Part shown: one piece after another, positions 1-11,292 of the stretch
How the letters are laid out: each line of letters begins with the position of its first letter
How positions within the stretch are numbered: position 1 is the first letter of the stretch
Assembly: GCA_947650285.1 (NCBI GenBank)
Contig: CANTFL010000910.1
Location: forward strand, 1-64,000
Direction of reading: 5' to 3'
DNA: 64,000 nt
Source: Hyaloperonospora brassicae
Lineage: Eukaryota > Oomycota > Peronosporomycetes > Peronosporales > Peronosporaceae
Notes under the pieces: generated by a model
Database searches by the model: none
What the model saw: only the letters and a program-made list of their open reading frames with translations
Told to the model about the DNA's origin: nothing
Translations under genes and position numbers: made by a program

Positions 1-1912
1 ACTCGAAAAGACCAAACGGTGTGACAAACGCTGAGATCAGTTTGGCTCGCTCAGTCATCTCAACCACCCAGAATCCACTAGCCATATCCAGCGAACAGTA
101 CCATAAAGCTTTATCTAGGTCTTCTAATAGATCGCTGATCAACGGCATGGGATAAACCATCAGACGTGTCAGCTGATTCACTCTTCGATAATCAATGCAA
201 AGGCGAATATCCACTCCGTTCTTCTTGATGATCACCACTATCGGAGACGCCCACGGTGACGTGGATGGCTGGACGATCTTGGCCGCTAGTAGTCCTTTGA
301 TGAGGTCCGATAACTTCTCCCGATATTTAGGTGCGACTGGACGTACTCTTTGCGCTATCGGTGCTGCCCCACCGACATCAATATCACAGATCGCGCCTCG
401 TGCTGCTGGTGGTAGAGCATTACCTCTACCCATGAGGATGTGGCGACTCTTCCAGATCAGCGATATGAGCCGCTGTTGATCAGTGGTGAGAGGCATATCG
501 GGATCGCCGATCTGAATGTCCTCAATCGTAACTTCTTCGGTAGTCGCCGACATTTCTGGTAGTACCGCCATGTGTTGCTCGATATCTTCAGCAAACAAAT
601 ATCCGCTCTCGTGGTAGTAAACTGGTGTTCCCGCGATCTCGACATCTTCAGTCTTTAACATTGCTTCTTCCTTAGGCTCTTTCATCTCTCCCGGCTGCTC
701 CGACCTCAGCAGTTTACCGGTCGGATCGGCCTTCGATAGAGACGACATGTCACGTAGCCATTCTTGATCGATATCGCGATCTCCCTTCGTTGCATGTTGG
801 GTTCCGATCTCATGGTCGCTTTCCATCCACAATAGCTCAGCTCTGTTGACTGTTTCTTCTTTGGCAACCACAGCATCTGCCTTTTGCGATTCGCCATCGT
901 TAGCTTGCTGCGTTACCGTGGAGATCGCTGGAGATAGGTTCTTCAACGTATCGGACGGTCGTTTAACGATGCGTTTGGGGGTGGCATACGTAGGACGATC
1001 TACCAGTGGGCCGGTATGTTCTTTTGGGAGTTCCTTCACTCGATCCGTCGTAGCCTCATACGCCAGAGTTTGCCACTCCTTGTACTTCCCCGATCCGACC
1101 GTCACGAAACCTTGAGTTCGTGGTACCATATCGCCTTCGGTCCACAAGCCCAATATAGTGTGGGTGGGCAGTATGATCTCATGGTCGCCAATGTTGGTCA
1201 TCTGCAGGTACTTCGTCTTACCCAACCCCGAGATCACAGTGGGTACCCAGTCCGGTCCTCTAGCGACCCACAACTTCATCTTAGCCCCTCCGATCCCGAT
1301 CTTCACTTCCCTTGACTCTCCGACCGGGATCACCACGTGTTGGTCCTTCGCCGTTATATGTTGTATCTTCGATCCGTACGCGGGGCGACGTCCTGCGAGA
1401 TGAATACAGATTTCTTCCGGTAGACATAGCGCACCATCCGCTAGATCGAGCCGCACTCCGGCAGGAACCATAAAGTCCATGCCCAGAATCGCTTCTTGCC
1501 CTGCCAGATCGCCTACCCACACATTGAAATAGTACACCAACGACCCCGCGAGGGTTACTTTGATCTTGGTACGTCCCATCGTCATGTACGGAGCTTCTCC
1601 GATCCCGATACATTCTTGTCGTTGACTCTCGTCAATATTACAACCGACCTCACGAGCAAAGGAGGTGTCAATGATCGACACTTCAGCACCAGAATCAAAG
1701 AGCAGAGTGGCTTTTACATTGTTGATCTTGCCAATAGCTTTCGCTTGTTTGAACCATTTCCCGGGAGAATAATGCTTCCAGTATCCGCGAGATTCACCGT
1801 AAGCGAGCTCGATCTCCATAGTTGGTTCAGATCGCGAGTACTCATCGATCCGTTTCAGATGGGACACGGAAGCAACACGTTTTGACTTCGAACGAGATAT
1901 ATTTGTTTCCAT
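1..1912 (-). CDS. pol: Gypsy pol polyprotein, N-terminal part (protease-RT), partial
   Basis: The frame reads without a stop from the ATG at 1912-1910 to the window edge, about 637 codons. The retropepsin active site DSGAEV has its Asp at residue 73 (codon 1696-1694), followed by the flap-side segment GQEAILGMDF. A charged linker of about 200 residues precedes RT. RT motifs visible are RLCIDYRRVNQ and the motif-A segment CSLDMASGFW, whose catalytic Asp is near base 87, and then TPFGLFE. The YxDD box would lie beyond the window. The frame is also open upstream of the ATG for about 18 codons, so translation by readthrough or frameshift from gag is possible. This pol is better preserved than the one in the right copy. 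Confidence 0.85.
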   Translation of the reverse strand, partial: METNISRSKSKRVASVSHLKRIDEYSRSEPTMEIELAYGESRGYWKHYSPGKWFKQAKAIGKINNVKATLLFDSGAEVSIIDTSFAREVGCNIDESQRQECIGIGEAPYMTMGRTKIKVTLAGSLVYYFNVWVGDLAGQEAILGMDFMVPAGVRLDLADGALCLPEEICIHLAGRRPAYGSKIQHITAKDQHVVIPVGESREVKIGIGGAKMKLWVARGPDWVPTVISGLGKTKYLQMTNIGDHEIILPTHTILGLWTEGDMVPRTQGFVTVGSGKYKEWQTLAYEATTDRVKELPKEHTGPLVDRPTYATPKRIVKRPSDTLKNLSPAISTVTQQANDGESQKADAVVAKEETVNRAELLWMESDHEIGTQHATKGDRDIDQEWLRDMSSLSKADPTGKLLRSEQPGEMKEPKEEAMLKTEDVEIAGTPVYYHESGYLFAEDIEQHMAVLPEMSATTEEVTIEDIQIGDPDMPLTTDQQRLISLIWKSRHILMGRGNALPPAARGAICDIDVGGAAPIAQRVRPVAPKYREKLSDLIKGLLAAKIVQPSTSPWASPIVVIIKKNGVDIRLCIDYRRVNQLTRLMVYPMPLISDLLEDLDKALWYCSLDMASGFWVVEMTERAKLISAFVTPFGLFE

Positions 1913-2019
1913 ATCTGTGTCCTGCTTACTCTCGCGATCTGTCTTCTTTTTCTCCACGTATGCAATAATGCAGAGCCCAGAACGCTCGGCTCGTACCAGA
2001 TTCAAACCTGGCGAGCGTC

Positions 2020-4484
2020 CTAGTTTAACATCTTCTCGGCCTTCTCTGGCAGCATCCCTGCATGCTTGTTTGGGACGTACCACTGGCGGATCATGTTGTA
2101 GAACTCCTCCATGGGACACTTCCCCGGGTCGTGCATCTCACCGCAGGCACGACACACAAAAAAAACAGTTGTCAGAGGGGTGTCCTTTACGCCCACACTT
2201 CTGACAAGTGAGCCTCTTCCAGCAACCGAGATCTCCATGCTTGGTCGATCCGCAATAAGTACACGGCTTCGATGACATATTGCGATCTTGGTAATCTCGA
2301 CGAACGTTCGGGTCGACCGATCTCGCGTTTGCCGTAACGTCATTGGGGGATGGGTGCCGATCCGTAGTAGCAGCCACGTGGACAGATCTCAGTCGATCTT
2401 TCGAATCCGATCCGTAGGCGTCCGATCCTGACTCGCTGCTGACGCCCTCGGTACGGATCATCCTCACCGCTCGTGCAGGCTCAGACAGCGCTGGACCCTG
2501 AGTTCCCTTCTGTCTGAACTTGGACGATCCCATCATCACTTTCCCTTGACGCGATCTCCCTTGTTGATATCCATGCAGTGTCTTTTGTATGGCGTCTGCG
2601 TTTTCTATATTCAGCAGTAGCAATTGATTGGACAGATCGGGGTCGTCCAAGGTGTCAATGAAATGATTGACATGTTCTTTGCGCGCAGCTGGCAATCCAG
2701 TCATCACCGGTATCTTCGCCTGCAATCCCATCACATTAAGCCGATACAGGTACTGCAAAGGATCTTCCTCCGATCGCTTCTTTGCGTGGTAATATTGCCG
2801 GCTCGCGGACATCCCGTGTCCCGCATATTCCACAAGAAAACTGTCCATCAACTCCTTCCAATTGAATCTCGTCGATCTGCTCAGCTGTCGGTACCAATAA
2901 CGGGCGGGACCCACCATGAGATCACCGAAAACCAGACATCTCTCTTCGCCCGGTGCTTGGTCCCGGAGGAACGCTGACTTCACTTTACCGATCCAGGTTC
3001 GTGCTTTGTCTACTTCCCGATCCTTCCCTGAGAATTCTTTCAGTTCAGAAATCGATGAGATTCTGATCCTCTGCGTGATGTTTCCCCCTCCGGTAGTCAC
3101 ACCGGTCGAGGCTACGTGAGGTCGCCGTGGTTCGGGCATCCATAGATCGTCCGGGTCGTATTCCGCCTCTTGATGGATCTGCTGGTAAGTGTCCGACTTC
3201 ACCGATTCCATCTCCACATCCGGCATGTCATGGCTTTCGAGCGAGGGATGGAAAAAGGCACGGCGATCTGGGTAGTGGGTCGGCTGTCGATTCATTCGCT
3301 GAGCTGTACGTTGATCCGCCTCGTACTTCCTCATGGCTGCATTGAAGTGCCGACTTAGATCGCCCTCTTCTTGATCATTCAGCCTAGTACGGGTACCGGC
3401 CGATCTCAGTAACATGTCGCTCTTGGCTTGTCCTTTAAAGGCGTCGATCTTGGCTTGGCCGATCTTGTCCTTTAGAAACGTACCGCCAGACGGTCCCAGA
3501 CGACATTCGACGAATGCTGATGGATCCATCTGACTCGCTCTCGGAGTCGTCCGAGGCGTAGCGGGGCGATCCCACGGCGTGTTCCTGGAGCGAGTCAAAA
3601 GGTGTCTCGATCTTGTCTTCAGGAGCGTTGGCTTTGCCCACCAGCATTATCATAATCTCCACAAACTCGTTCGCCGCGTTCTTCAACTGTTCCAAGCTGC
3701 AACTCAGCAGTTCATCTCCATCAAAAGCGTTAGGGCAGACATCCATGTCGTCCAACATCTGCAAAATCAAATCGATCTCGTCGACTTTGTTGGTCCCAGG
3801 AGGTGGGACCGAGATCGGCTTATCCAGAGGACCGATCAACTTGGGCTTTAGTATCTTGAACACTGGATCCGTCTTGAATAGTGTCTTCAAATGGCCATTA
3901 TAGTATTGCCATTTCGCACGCTCACGTGCTTCCCTGTCGTCTCCTTCTCCCTGGACGCGATCTTCCTTGGGTTACATTCAGTCTTTGGCGTCGCGATATC
4001 TTTGACTCCGACCTTTAGTTGCACGGTGTCGGCCGATCTGTCGCTCTTTGACGTCCGATCCCATCGATCTCGTCGTGGATCGTTCCGATGTGGTCGATCT
4101 CGTGGTCGTGTGTCCTCGGCTTGAGGTCGGGGATCTGTCGACGAAGGAGGTAGGGTTTGACTTTCGCCGATTGGTTTTCACCATTGAATTTTCATCCAGC
4201 AGATGGCTCTTTGCAGAGCGATCTGCGGTGGCCCCCGAAAGGGCCCTAGGAGGGATTTGAGGTTTATCTTCCAGATCGATCTCTCGATCTTCCTCTTTCA
4301 TTTTCATTTCATCAGGGCCCCTCCCAAAACTCTGATGATCTGAGGATCTTGTGCTTCTGCGTGTCTGCGTCGATCCCTCTGTCGCTGACACTTCAATCCC
4401 AGGTTCTTGCTTGATCTTGACATCTTCGCCAGTGGACTCACGGTGAAATCCAGAGGCCTCAGAAGATCCGGGCACGCGCACCAT
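2020..4484 (-). pseudogene. gag: Gypsy gag, broken (2 stops, 2 frameshifts)
   Basis: Gag begins right at the LTR/primer-binding site with an ATG at 4484 and reads for 168 residues (charged, Ser/Thr/Arg-rich, with a sumoylation-like IKQE). Two in-frame stops then fall near 3978 and 3972, and the same frame continues to about 3520. A shift leads into a 486-residue frame (3598-2138) that holds the capsid-like core (segment RYWYRQLSRSTRFNWKEL) and two zinc knuckles, CTYCGSTKHGDLGC and CQKCGRKGHPSDNC. A second shift in a run of eight T (plus-strand A, about 2158-2165) leads into a third knuckle-like CRACGEMHDPGKC and a stop at 2020. Order and content are those of a Metaviridae-type Gag. As it stands it cannot give full-length Gag unless the T8 slips. 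Confidence 0.8.
4466..4483 (-). promoter_or_regulatory. Gypsy primer-binding site (18 nt)
   Basis: One base inside the LTR end (CACCACA, then A) the minus strand reads TGGTGCGCGTGCCCGGAT. Its complement ends in CCA and can be laid out as a tRNA 3' end: T-arm CCGGG, acceptor strand CACGCGC, discriminator A, CCA. This is the expected place and form of a primer-binding site. The tRNA identity is not assigned. The gag ATG overlaps the site. Confidence 0.6.
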
Positions 4485-5036
4485 TGTGGTGAAGTCGATC
4501 TCACAAAATTACTTTAGTGAGTGTCAATCTTCCACTTGCCCAGACTTGCCGACTCACGGAGGGGGTACTCCGATCCGTGCCTTGCTGTATAACCTTGTGC
4601 TCACCTTGTGTACCCGTCGGTTGGGCTGGCTTGAGCTCTTCGTAACGGCCTTGGGAGATGTCGATCTCGCTGAGAGGTTTGGGGTTGAGCGTTCGCTTCC
4701 GGTGCGTAAATCTTCACACCACGAACGGGATTCTGCGATCCTGATCTTTAGTCGCGGCGATCTCTATTTGGAGATGTCGCGATCTCGATCTTGAATCACA
4801 CCGATCTCGACTCGTCTTCGGGATCGGGGTCTTCGCTGTGCGAAAATATTCACTCAGCAAATAATAGTCTTGCGTCGATCTTGCGTTGGGATCGGTCCGA
4901 TCTGGTCTCGGGATCGGCCGATCTTGCCGGAAGTGCGCAATACGGACAGATCGGTTCTTGGTTTCGCCAAAATGAAACACGCCGATATGTCCAGTAGATC
5001 GCTTCGATCTCGCTCAGTCTTGACTTGAACTCTACT
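4485..5036 (-). repeat. Partial LTR of the left Gypsy (3' part only)
   Basis: On the plus strand this starts TGTGGTGAAGTCG, the reverse complement of the family LTR end CTTCACCACA. It matches the last ~550 bp of the 1796-bp LTR seen complete at 14204-15999 and 26025-27820. The first ~1.2 kb of the LTR is missing, replaced by the opposite-facing LTR of the right element. It forms an inverted repeat with about 5313-5848. Confidence 0.8.
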
Positions 5037-5848
5037 TCTTCTGCTCACGACGCACGTTCTCCTCCCCTCTTCTCCGGGCAAGATTGATTTGGCTTCCCCG
5101 GCGGGTCAAGGCACGCGTGTTACAAGGACACAGAAGACCGATCTTGGATTGTTGGCCAAGATCGAGAAGAGCGATCTCGGGACATCTGGCCCGGATCGAT
5201 CAAGTACTCACACTCAACTCAACTGCTACGGTAGCAGCCACACAACAACACAAGGAAAAGGATTTTGGACACAAGATCGCGAGAAAGCTCAAGTGGTCAG
5301 AAGATCTGGACAAGGCGTTCAAGACAAGACCAAGCGATATCGAAGCAATCTACTAGACAGATCGGCACGCTTCATTTTGGCGATCTGTCCGTATTGCGCA
5401 CTTCCGGCAAGATCGGCCGATCCCGAGACCAGATCGGACCGATCCCAACGCAAGATCGACGCAAGACTATTATTTGCTGAGTGAATATTTTCGCACAGCG
5501 AAGACCCTGATCCCGAAGACGAGTCGAGATCGGTGTGATTCAAGATCGAGATCGCGACATCTCCAAATAGAGATCGCCGCGACTCAAGATCAGGATCGCA
5601 GAATCCCGTTCGTGGTGTGAAGATTTCCGCACCGGAAGCGAACGCTCAACCCCAAACCCTCAGCGAGATCGACATCTCCCAAGGCCGTTACGAAGAGCTC
5701 AAGCCAGCCCAACCGACGGGTACACAAGGTGAGCACAAGGTTGTACAACAAGGCACGGATCGGAGTACCCCCTCCGTGAGTCGGCAAGTCTGGGCAAGTG
5801 GAAGATCGACACTCACTAAAGTAATTTTGTGAGATCGACCTCACCACA
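5028..5848 (+). repeat. Partial 5' LTR of the right Gypsy
   Basis: This matches the last ~820 bp of the complete family LTR (compare 15155-15999) and ends TCACCACA at 5848. The join with the left LTR lies in a shared GACTTGAAC near 5030-5038, consistent with a microhomology-mediated fusion. GATC is very dense: 21 copies by my count in 5101-5600. Confidence 0.8.
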
Positions 5849-5851
5849 CTA

Positions 5852-8800
5852 ACGTGTCCCATCTGAAGCGGATAGATAAATATTCGCGATCTGAACCAAC
5901 CATGGAGATTGAGCTCGCTTACGGTGAATCTCGCGGATACTGGAAGTACTACTCGCCCGGGAAGTGGTTTAAACAAGCGAAAGCTGTTGGCAAGATCAAC
6001 AACGTAAAAGCCACTCTGTTCTTTATTGTGGTACTGAAGTGTCGATCATTGACACCACCTTTGCTCGTAAGGTCGGTTGTAATATTGACGAGAGTCAACG
6101 ACAAGAATGTATCGGGATCGGAGAAACCCCTTACATGACTACGGGACGTACCAAGATCAAAGTAACCCACACGGGATCGCTGGTATACTATTTCAATGTG
6201 TGGGTAGGCGATCTGGCAGGGCAAGAAGCGATTCTGGGCATGGACTTTATGGTGCCTGCCGGAGTGCGGCTCGATCTAGCCGATGGCGCGCTATGTCTAC
6301 CGGAAGAAATCTGTATTCATCTCGCAGGACGTCGCCCCGCGTACGGATCGAAGATACAACATATAACGGCGAAGGACCAACACGTGGTGATCCCGGTCGG
6401 AGAGTCAAGGGAAGTGAAGGTCGGGATCGGAGGGGCTAAGATGAAGTTGTGGGTCGCTAGAGGACCAGATTGGGTATCTCACTGTGATCTCGGGGTTGGG
6501 TAAGACGAAGTATCTGCAGATTACCAATATTGGCGATCGCGAGATTATACTACCCACTCACACTATATTGGGCTTGTGGACCGAAGGCGATATGGTACCA
6601 CGAACTCAAGGTTTCGTGACGGTCGGATCGGGGAAGTACAAGGAGTGGCAAAAATTGTCGTATTAGGCTACGACGGATCGAGTGAATGAACTCCCAAAAG
6701 AACAGATCGGCCCACTGGTAGATCGCCCTACGTACGCTTCTCTCAAATGCATCATAAAATGTCCGCCTGATGCGCTAAAGGACATACCTCCAGCGATTTC
6801 CATGGTAACGAAACAAGCTGGCGACGACGAATTGCAAAAGACAGATACTGTTGTTGCAAGGGAAGGAACGGTCAACGGAGTCGGACCTAATCCACTCGGT
6901 AAAACAAATCTATTGTCAATGGCTAACGATCATGAGATCGAAACCGAAATCGCGATGAGAGGAGACCAAGGGACCGAAGAAGGATAACAAGACAATCGAC
7001 TGTCTTCGTTGGATGTCGATCTTACAGACAACAGAGCAGGACTGGATCGGTCCGAAGATACGCATCGATATGAAGAGGACAACATGTCTAAGATCGACGG
7101 AGATGACTCCACAGAAGCACCATTCTACTATCACGAGAGTGGAGATTTGTTTGCCGAAGACATCGAGCAACACCTGGCGGTGTTACCAGAGATAAGTAAT
7201 ACCACGGAAGAAGTGACAATTAAGGACATTCCGATCGGCGATCCTGACGTTCCTCTCACAGCAGATAAACAAAGATCTTAGATCGCTGATTTGGAAGAGC
7301 CGTCACCTTCTTATGGGTAAGGGCAACCCTATACCACCAGCGACACGAGGGGCGATTTGTGATATTAATGTCGATGGGGCAGCACCGATAGCGCAAAGAG
7401 TACGTCCAGTCGCACCTAAATATCGGGAGAAGCTGTCAGATCTCATCAAAGGGCTGTTAGCGGCCAAGATCGCTCAGCCATCCACGTCACCTTTGGCGTC
7501 TCCGATCGTAGTGATCATCAAGAAGAACGGAGTGGACATTCGTCTTTGTATTGATTATCGAAGAGGGAATCAGCTGACGCGCCTGATGGTTCACCCCATG
7601 CCGTTGATCAGCGATCTATTGGAAGACCTGGATAAAGCCCTATGGTACTGTTCGTTAGACATGGCTAGTGGATTCTGGGTCGTGGAAATGACCGAACGAG
7701 CAAAACTGGTCTCAGCGTTTGTCACGCCGTTTGGTCTTTTCGAGTGGTTACGAATGCCTTTTGGGCTTAAGAACGCGCCCCAGATCTACCAACGTCTGGT
7801 CGACAATGCGCTGTATGGATACCTCAAGATAGGCCAGAGATCAACCTCGGAGGGCCCGATCAACGTGTTCAAGGACGGCGAACCTGAGACAGATCGGCGA
7901 TCTTCTGTACTAAGGCGCCGATCTTACATCGACGACATCCTCATACCAGCCACGTCATGGGAATCTCTGTACGCAAAAGTAGAGCGATTTCTGGAAGCAT
8001 GTGATAATGTGGAATTTGTCTATCAGTCTCACTAAGAGTTTTTGGGGGTGCCGTAAAGTCGATTATTTGGGAAATCGAGTGTCTGTGGATGGTCTGGAGG
8101 CTCAGCCCAAGAACTTGGAGTCGTTGATCAACATCCCGTTCCCTAGCACGCTACGAGCTATGCAATCTTTTCTCGGGATCTTGAACTACTACCGTCGCTT
8201 CATTGAGGATTTCGCGTTGTATGCCGCGGTATTGTATGAGTTAAGAGAATCGGATTTCTTCGAGATCGGCCGATCTCAGCTTGCAGCAGGTGACGAATGG
8301 TCGACCGAGGGTCGATGGACGGAGGCCAAGGTTGCTTTCACAATGCTAAAGGCTAAGACAGCTACAGCTCCCATGCTCAAACATTTCGACCCAGATCGCC
8401 CTCCCGTGATCGTGGTCTATGCTAGCAAGTGGGCTGTTTCAGCGGCCCTGATACAGGAGTACGATGGCGTGTATCATCCGGTTGACGTTTACAAGCCGCA
8501 CTTTGAAGCCCAATGAGCTTAACTACGGAACGGTGGAAAAGGAAGTGCTGGCGCTACTTCGCGTCTTGGATGTATGCTATACTACGCTTGCCTCGCGGGA
8601 GATCACTGTGCTGACCCGACATTCTACGTTAGCGTGGTTGATGCAATCTCGGGGACTCAACGGGAGATTAGGACGGTGGGCTGCTTTGTTGTCGAACTGG
8701 ACTATGGAGGTGAAGAAATGTGAGCGAGGAGAAGAAGAGATTCTGGGCATGTTGGCAGCGAGTATCACCCCAAGAGACGAAATAGAAGAGATGCTGATCG

Positions 8801-11079
8801 CGATCTCCCCACGTAAAGACTGCCGACTCAAGATATCAACACCACCACCAACGGTGGAAGCAGATGAGGAGTTGCTGGTGGCCAGCTTCGATGGATCGGC
8901 GAGGATAAAAAAGAAAGGAGGGTCGTACAGTGCGGTGATATGGAGGTTACCCGAATGGACGATCGTGGCAGCAGAATCGAGATATGCTCACAATCTGACT
9001 GTGAATGAAGCGGAGTATAATGGCTTGCTACTGTGCTTTGAGTTAGTCGCCGATCTGAATGGGGGGCGAGTAATTCTGTGTAGAGTCTCCAATTTGGTGA
9101 TTCGACAGATGCGCGGTGAGATCGACTGCAAGGCATCGGGCCTTCAACTCCTGAGGCAAAAAGCGTTGGTGAAGCTGCGATCATGGCCTAGTCACGAGTT
9201 TCTGCAAATGAAGCGAGAGTGGAACCAGAGCGCAGATCGACTAGCCAGCACAGCATTGCAGAACGAAAAGGGAAGAATTGTTGTAGCTGAAGAAGATCGG
9301 CAAGATCTGATGACTCTTAACCGGCTCGATGAATTGTTGAAGCCCAAGCAAGATGGTCAGCTGGCTCGGATAGCTGCGATCACGAGATCAGCCGGGAGGA
9401 TACGTCATGAACCTATAGTGGTACAGGAGGAGATAGTACAGAGGATTAGGGTACAACGCATTGTCCAAGCTCAAGATGAAGAGTGTTGGATTGTCAATCT
9501 CAAGATGTATCTAAGTGGCGATGTATCAACCTTGGACGCGGGAGAGGTGAAGATGTGTGCAAAACTGGCGCCAGAGTACGAAATCGGTGAAAACGATCTG
9601 CTATTTTTCTGCTCCATGGCGAAAAGAGAGTCAGAAGATCGCGATGGTTTGATGCGGTTGGTGATCCCTGCGATGTTGCAACAGGATTTTTTGCATCACT
9701 ATCATACGAGCCTGGAAGGAGGCCATCAGGGTATCGGCAGAACCTATCAGAGGATCAGATCGCGATTCCATTGGAGAGGACTATATCGGAGTGTGCAACG
9801 ATATGTGGGCGAATGTACCGACTGTGAAACGGGAAAAGGAAGTCCGACGATTCATGGGAGATCCCGGGCAACTTACACGCAACCTATCCATTTCAGATCA
9901 TCGCAATGGATCATATACCGTCGTTGCCCAAGTCTATCAAGGGGAATACCGAACTGCTTATTTGGGTGGTTCTCTTCTCGGGATATGTGATTGCAAAGGC
10001 TAGCTCATCACGAGCAGCACAAACAATAGCGGAGAATTACGAAGAATGTGTGTTTCGGCGCTTCGGAGCTAGCGAGGCTATCAGACACGATCGAGAACCG
10101 GGATTCATGTCCGATTTTTTTCGAGCCTTCAGTCGGATCGTAGGACAGAAACAGCGTGCTACTATGGCCTACAGGCCACAAGCAAATGGAACAGCCGAAC
10201 GAATGGTGCAAACCTTGACGCATTCGCTCAAGATGTACGTGGCTGAAGTGGACCAACGGAACTGGGATGAGTATGCTGAGCGACTCACATTTGCAAATAA
10301 TACCGCACAAGATCGGATTCGGGGGGGACACCCCATTCTATCTGATTCATGGGTGGGATCCACGATCGACGTTGGAAGCTACGTTATCAGTGGGGAACAA
10401 GAGAACAAGAGATCGCGATCCGAAGCGGTGGAGATATAGTATCCAAAGACAATATCAGCGAGCTCGATCCGCAGTGAACGATTAACTACGAGCTGCGATC
10501 CAAGAGAGGGCAGATCGACATAATGAAGATTTGGAGCGATATGAGATCAAAGTGGGAACGCAAGTTTGTTTATACCTGGACCGAGTCAAAGAGGGATATG
10601 CGAAGAAGCTAGCGCATATGTGGCATGGTCCATTCCGAGTTGCGGACATTTGTGGAGATCACGCTGTGAAATTGGAGATCGACGGAACTCCGTATCGGCT
10701 ATTTCCGATTGTACATTTATCGAAGCTAAAAAAGGTAAAAACGTTCCCTGAACGGCCGAAGGATCAGCTGACGATAGACGAAGCAGAGCGCTTGGATTTC
10801 GATGAGGCTCTGCTGCCAGAAGATAGTTGGGAGAGTTAGCTTGAAGAAGGAGAGTACGAAGTAGAAGAAATATTGGATGTGCGATCTGGTAGGAAAACCC
10901 GTTATGGGTGAGTACACCGACATTTTCTGGTGAAGTGGAAGGCAAATCCCGATCTAAGTTGGGTGGATGAGGCCGATCTGAGTTGTGGGGCGATCTTGCA
11001 GGAGTTTGAGCGGAACCGAGTGAGTCGAAACCGTTTCGAAGCGATACAGTCTCACGAAGGCAAGTCGGAAGAACCTTAA
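5852..11079 (+). pseudogene. pol: Gypsy pol (PR-RT-RNH-aRNH-INT-chromodomain), multiply frameshifted
   Basis: Protease (about 5870-6480): a base is lost in the catalytic Asp codon near 6024, giving a shift at DSG. Further shifts lie near 6476, 7279, 8020, 8500, 9860 and 10330. RT (7313-8035) keeps LDMASGFW and YIDD. The Gypsy RNase H (about 8380-8760) has Tyr in place of the first catalytic Asp (VVYASKWAV) and an Arg where the TDH Asp is expected (LTRHSTL). A second, plant/archaeal-type RNase H follows (about 8860-9290), with SFDGSAR, TVNEAEYNGL and SADRLAS, but RVSNLVIRQ where GDSNLVIRQ is usual. The integrase has an HHCC knuckle (9690-9830) and core residues MDHIPSLP, RHDREPGF and NGTAERM with D(35)E spacing. 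A chromodomain-like tail (about 10855-11040, segment HFLVKWKANPDLSWV) has two in-frame stops. The last stop is TAA at 11077-11079. Confidence 0.85.
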
Positions 11080-11292
11080 CAGTTCGACAAGTGTGCTAGG
11101 CGGTAGCACATGCTGGTGGATGAGGTTGCAAGATGTGCTGTGAGGTAGCATAGGCTGATGGATGGGGTTTTGTGTATGAGTATGGAGATAGTCACGTGAA
11201 TTACCTTACTGAATGATGTGGAATGAGATTGATCGAGGTCGTGGAAGTTGCAAAGAATGAATTACCTAAGAAAAGAGACGATGATCGAATGC
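11080..11292. repeat. Spacer with a two-copy ~41-bp imperfect repeat
   Basis: This lies between the pol stop and the end of the antisense frame. About 11090-11130 and 11131-11171 are two related copies, each with GTGCT, GGTAGCA, GGCTG/GCTGG and GATGGG/GATGAGG in the same order. I see no coding potential. A convergent terminator could sit here, but none can be proved. Confidence 0.45.

Larger units (their letters stand above)
1..5036 (-). mobile_element. Gypsy element, left copy (5' part, cut by window edge)
   Basis: A Ty3/Gypsy element read leftward. In element order it has a partial 5' LTR (5036 to 4485), a primer-binding site, gag (4484 to 2020), and pol starting near 1912 with protease and the front half of reverse transcriptase, running off at base 1. 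It is the same family as the plus-strand element at 5028-15999: the protease and RT regions align closely. Family membership (dual-RNase-H oomycete Gypsy, Chronos/Archon-like) is inferred from the right copy, because the RNase H part of this one lies outside the window. Confidence 0.9.

Noticed and set aside
9961..9990. Loss of an Asp in WVVLFSGYV of the Gypsy integrase as loss of a catalytic residue
   Set aside because: This Asp (WVDLFSG) is conserved but is not one of the D,D,E residues; those are in MDHIPSLP, RHDREPGF and NGTAERM and are all present.
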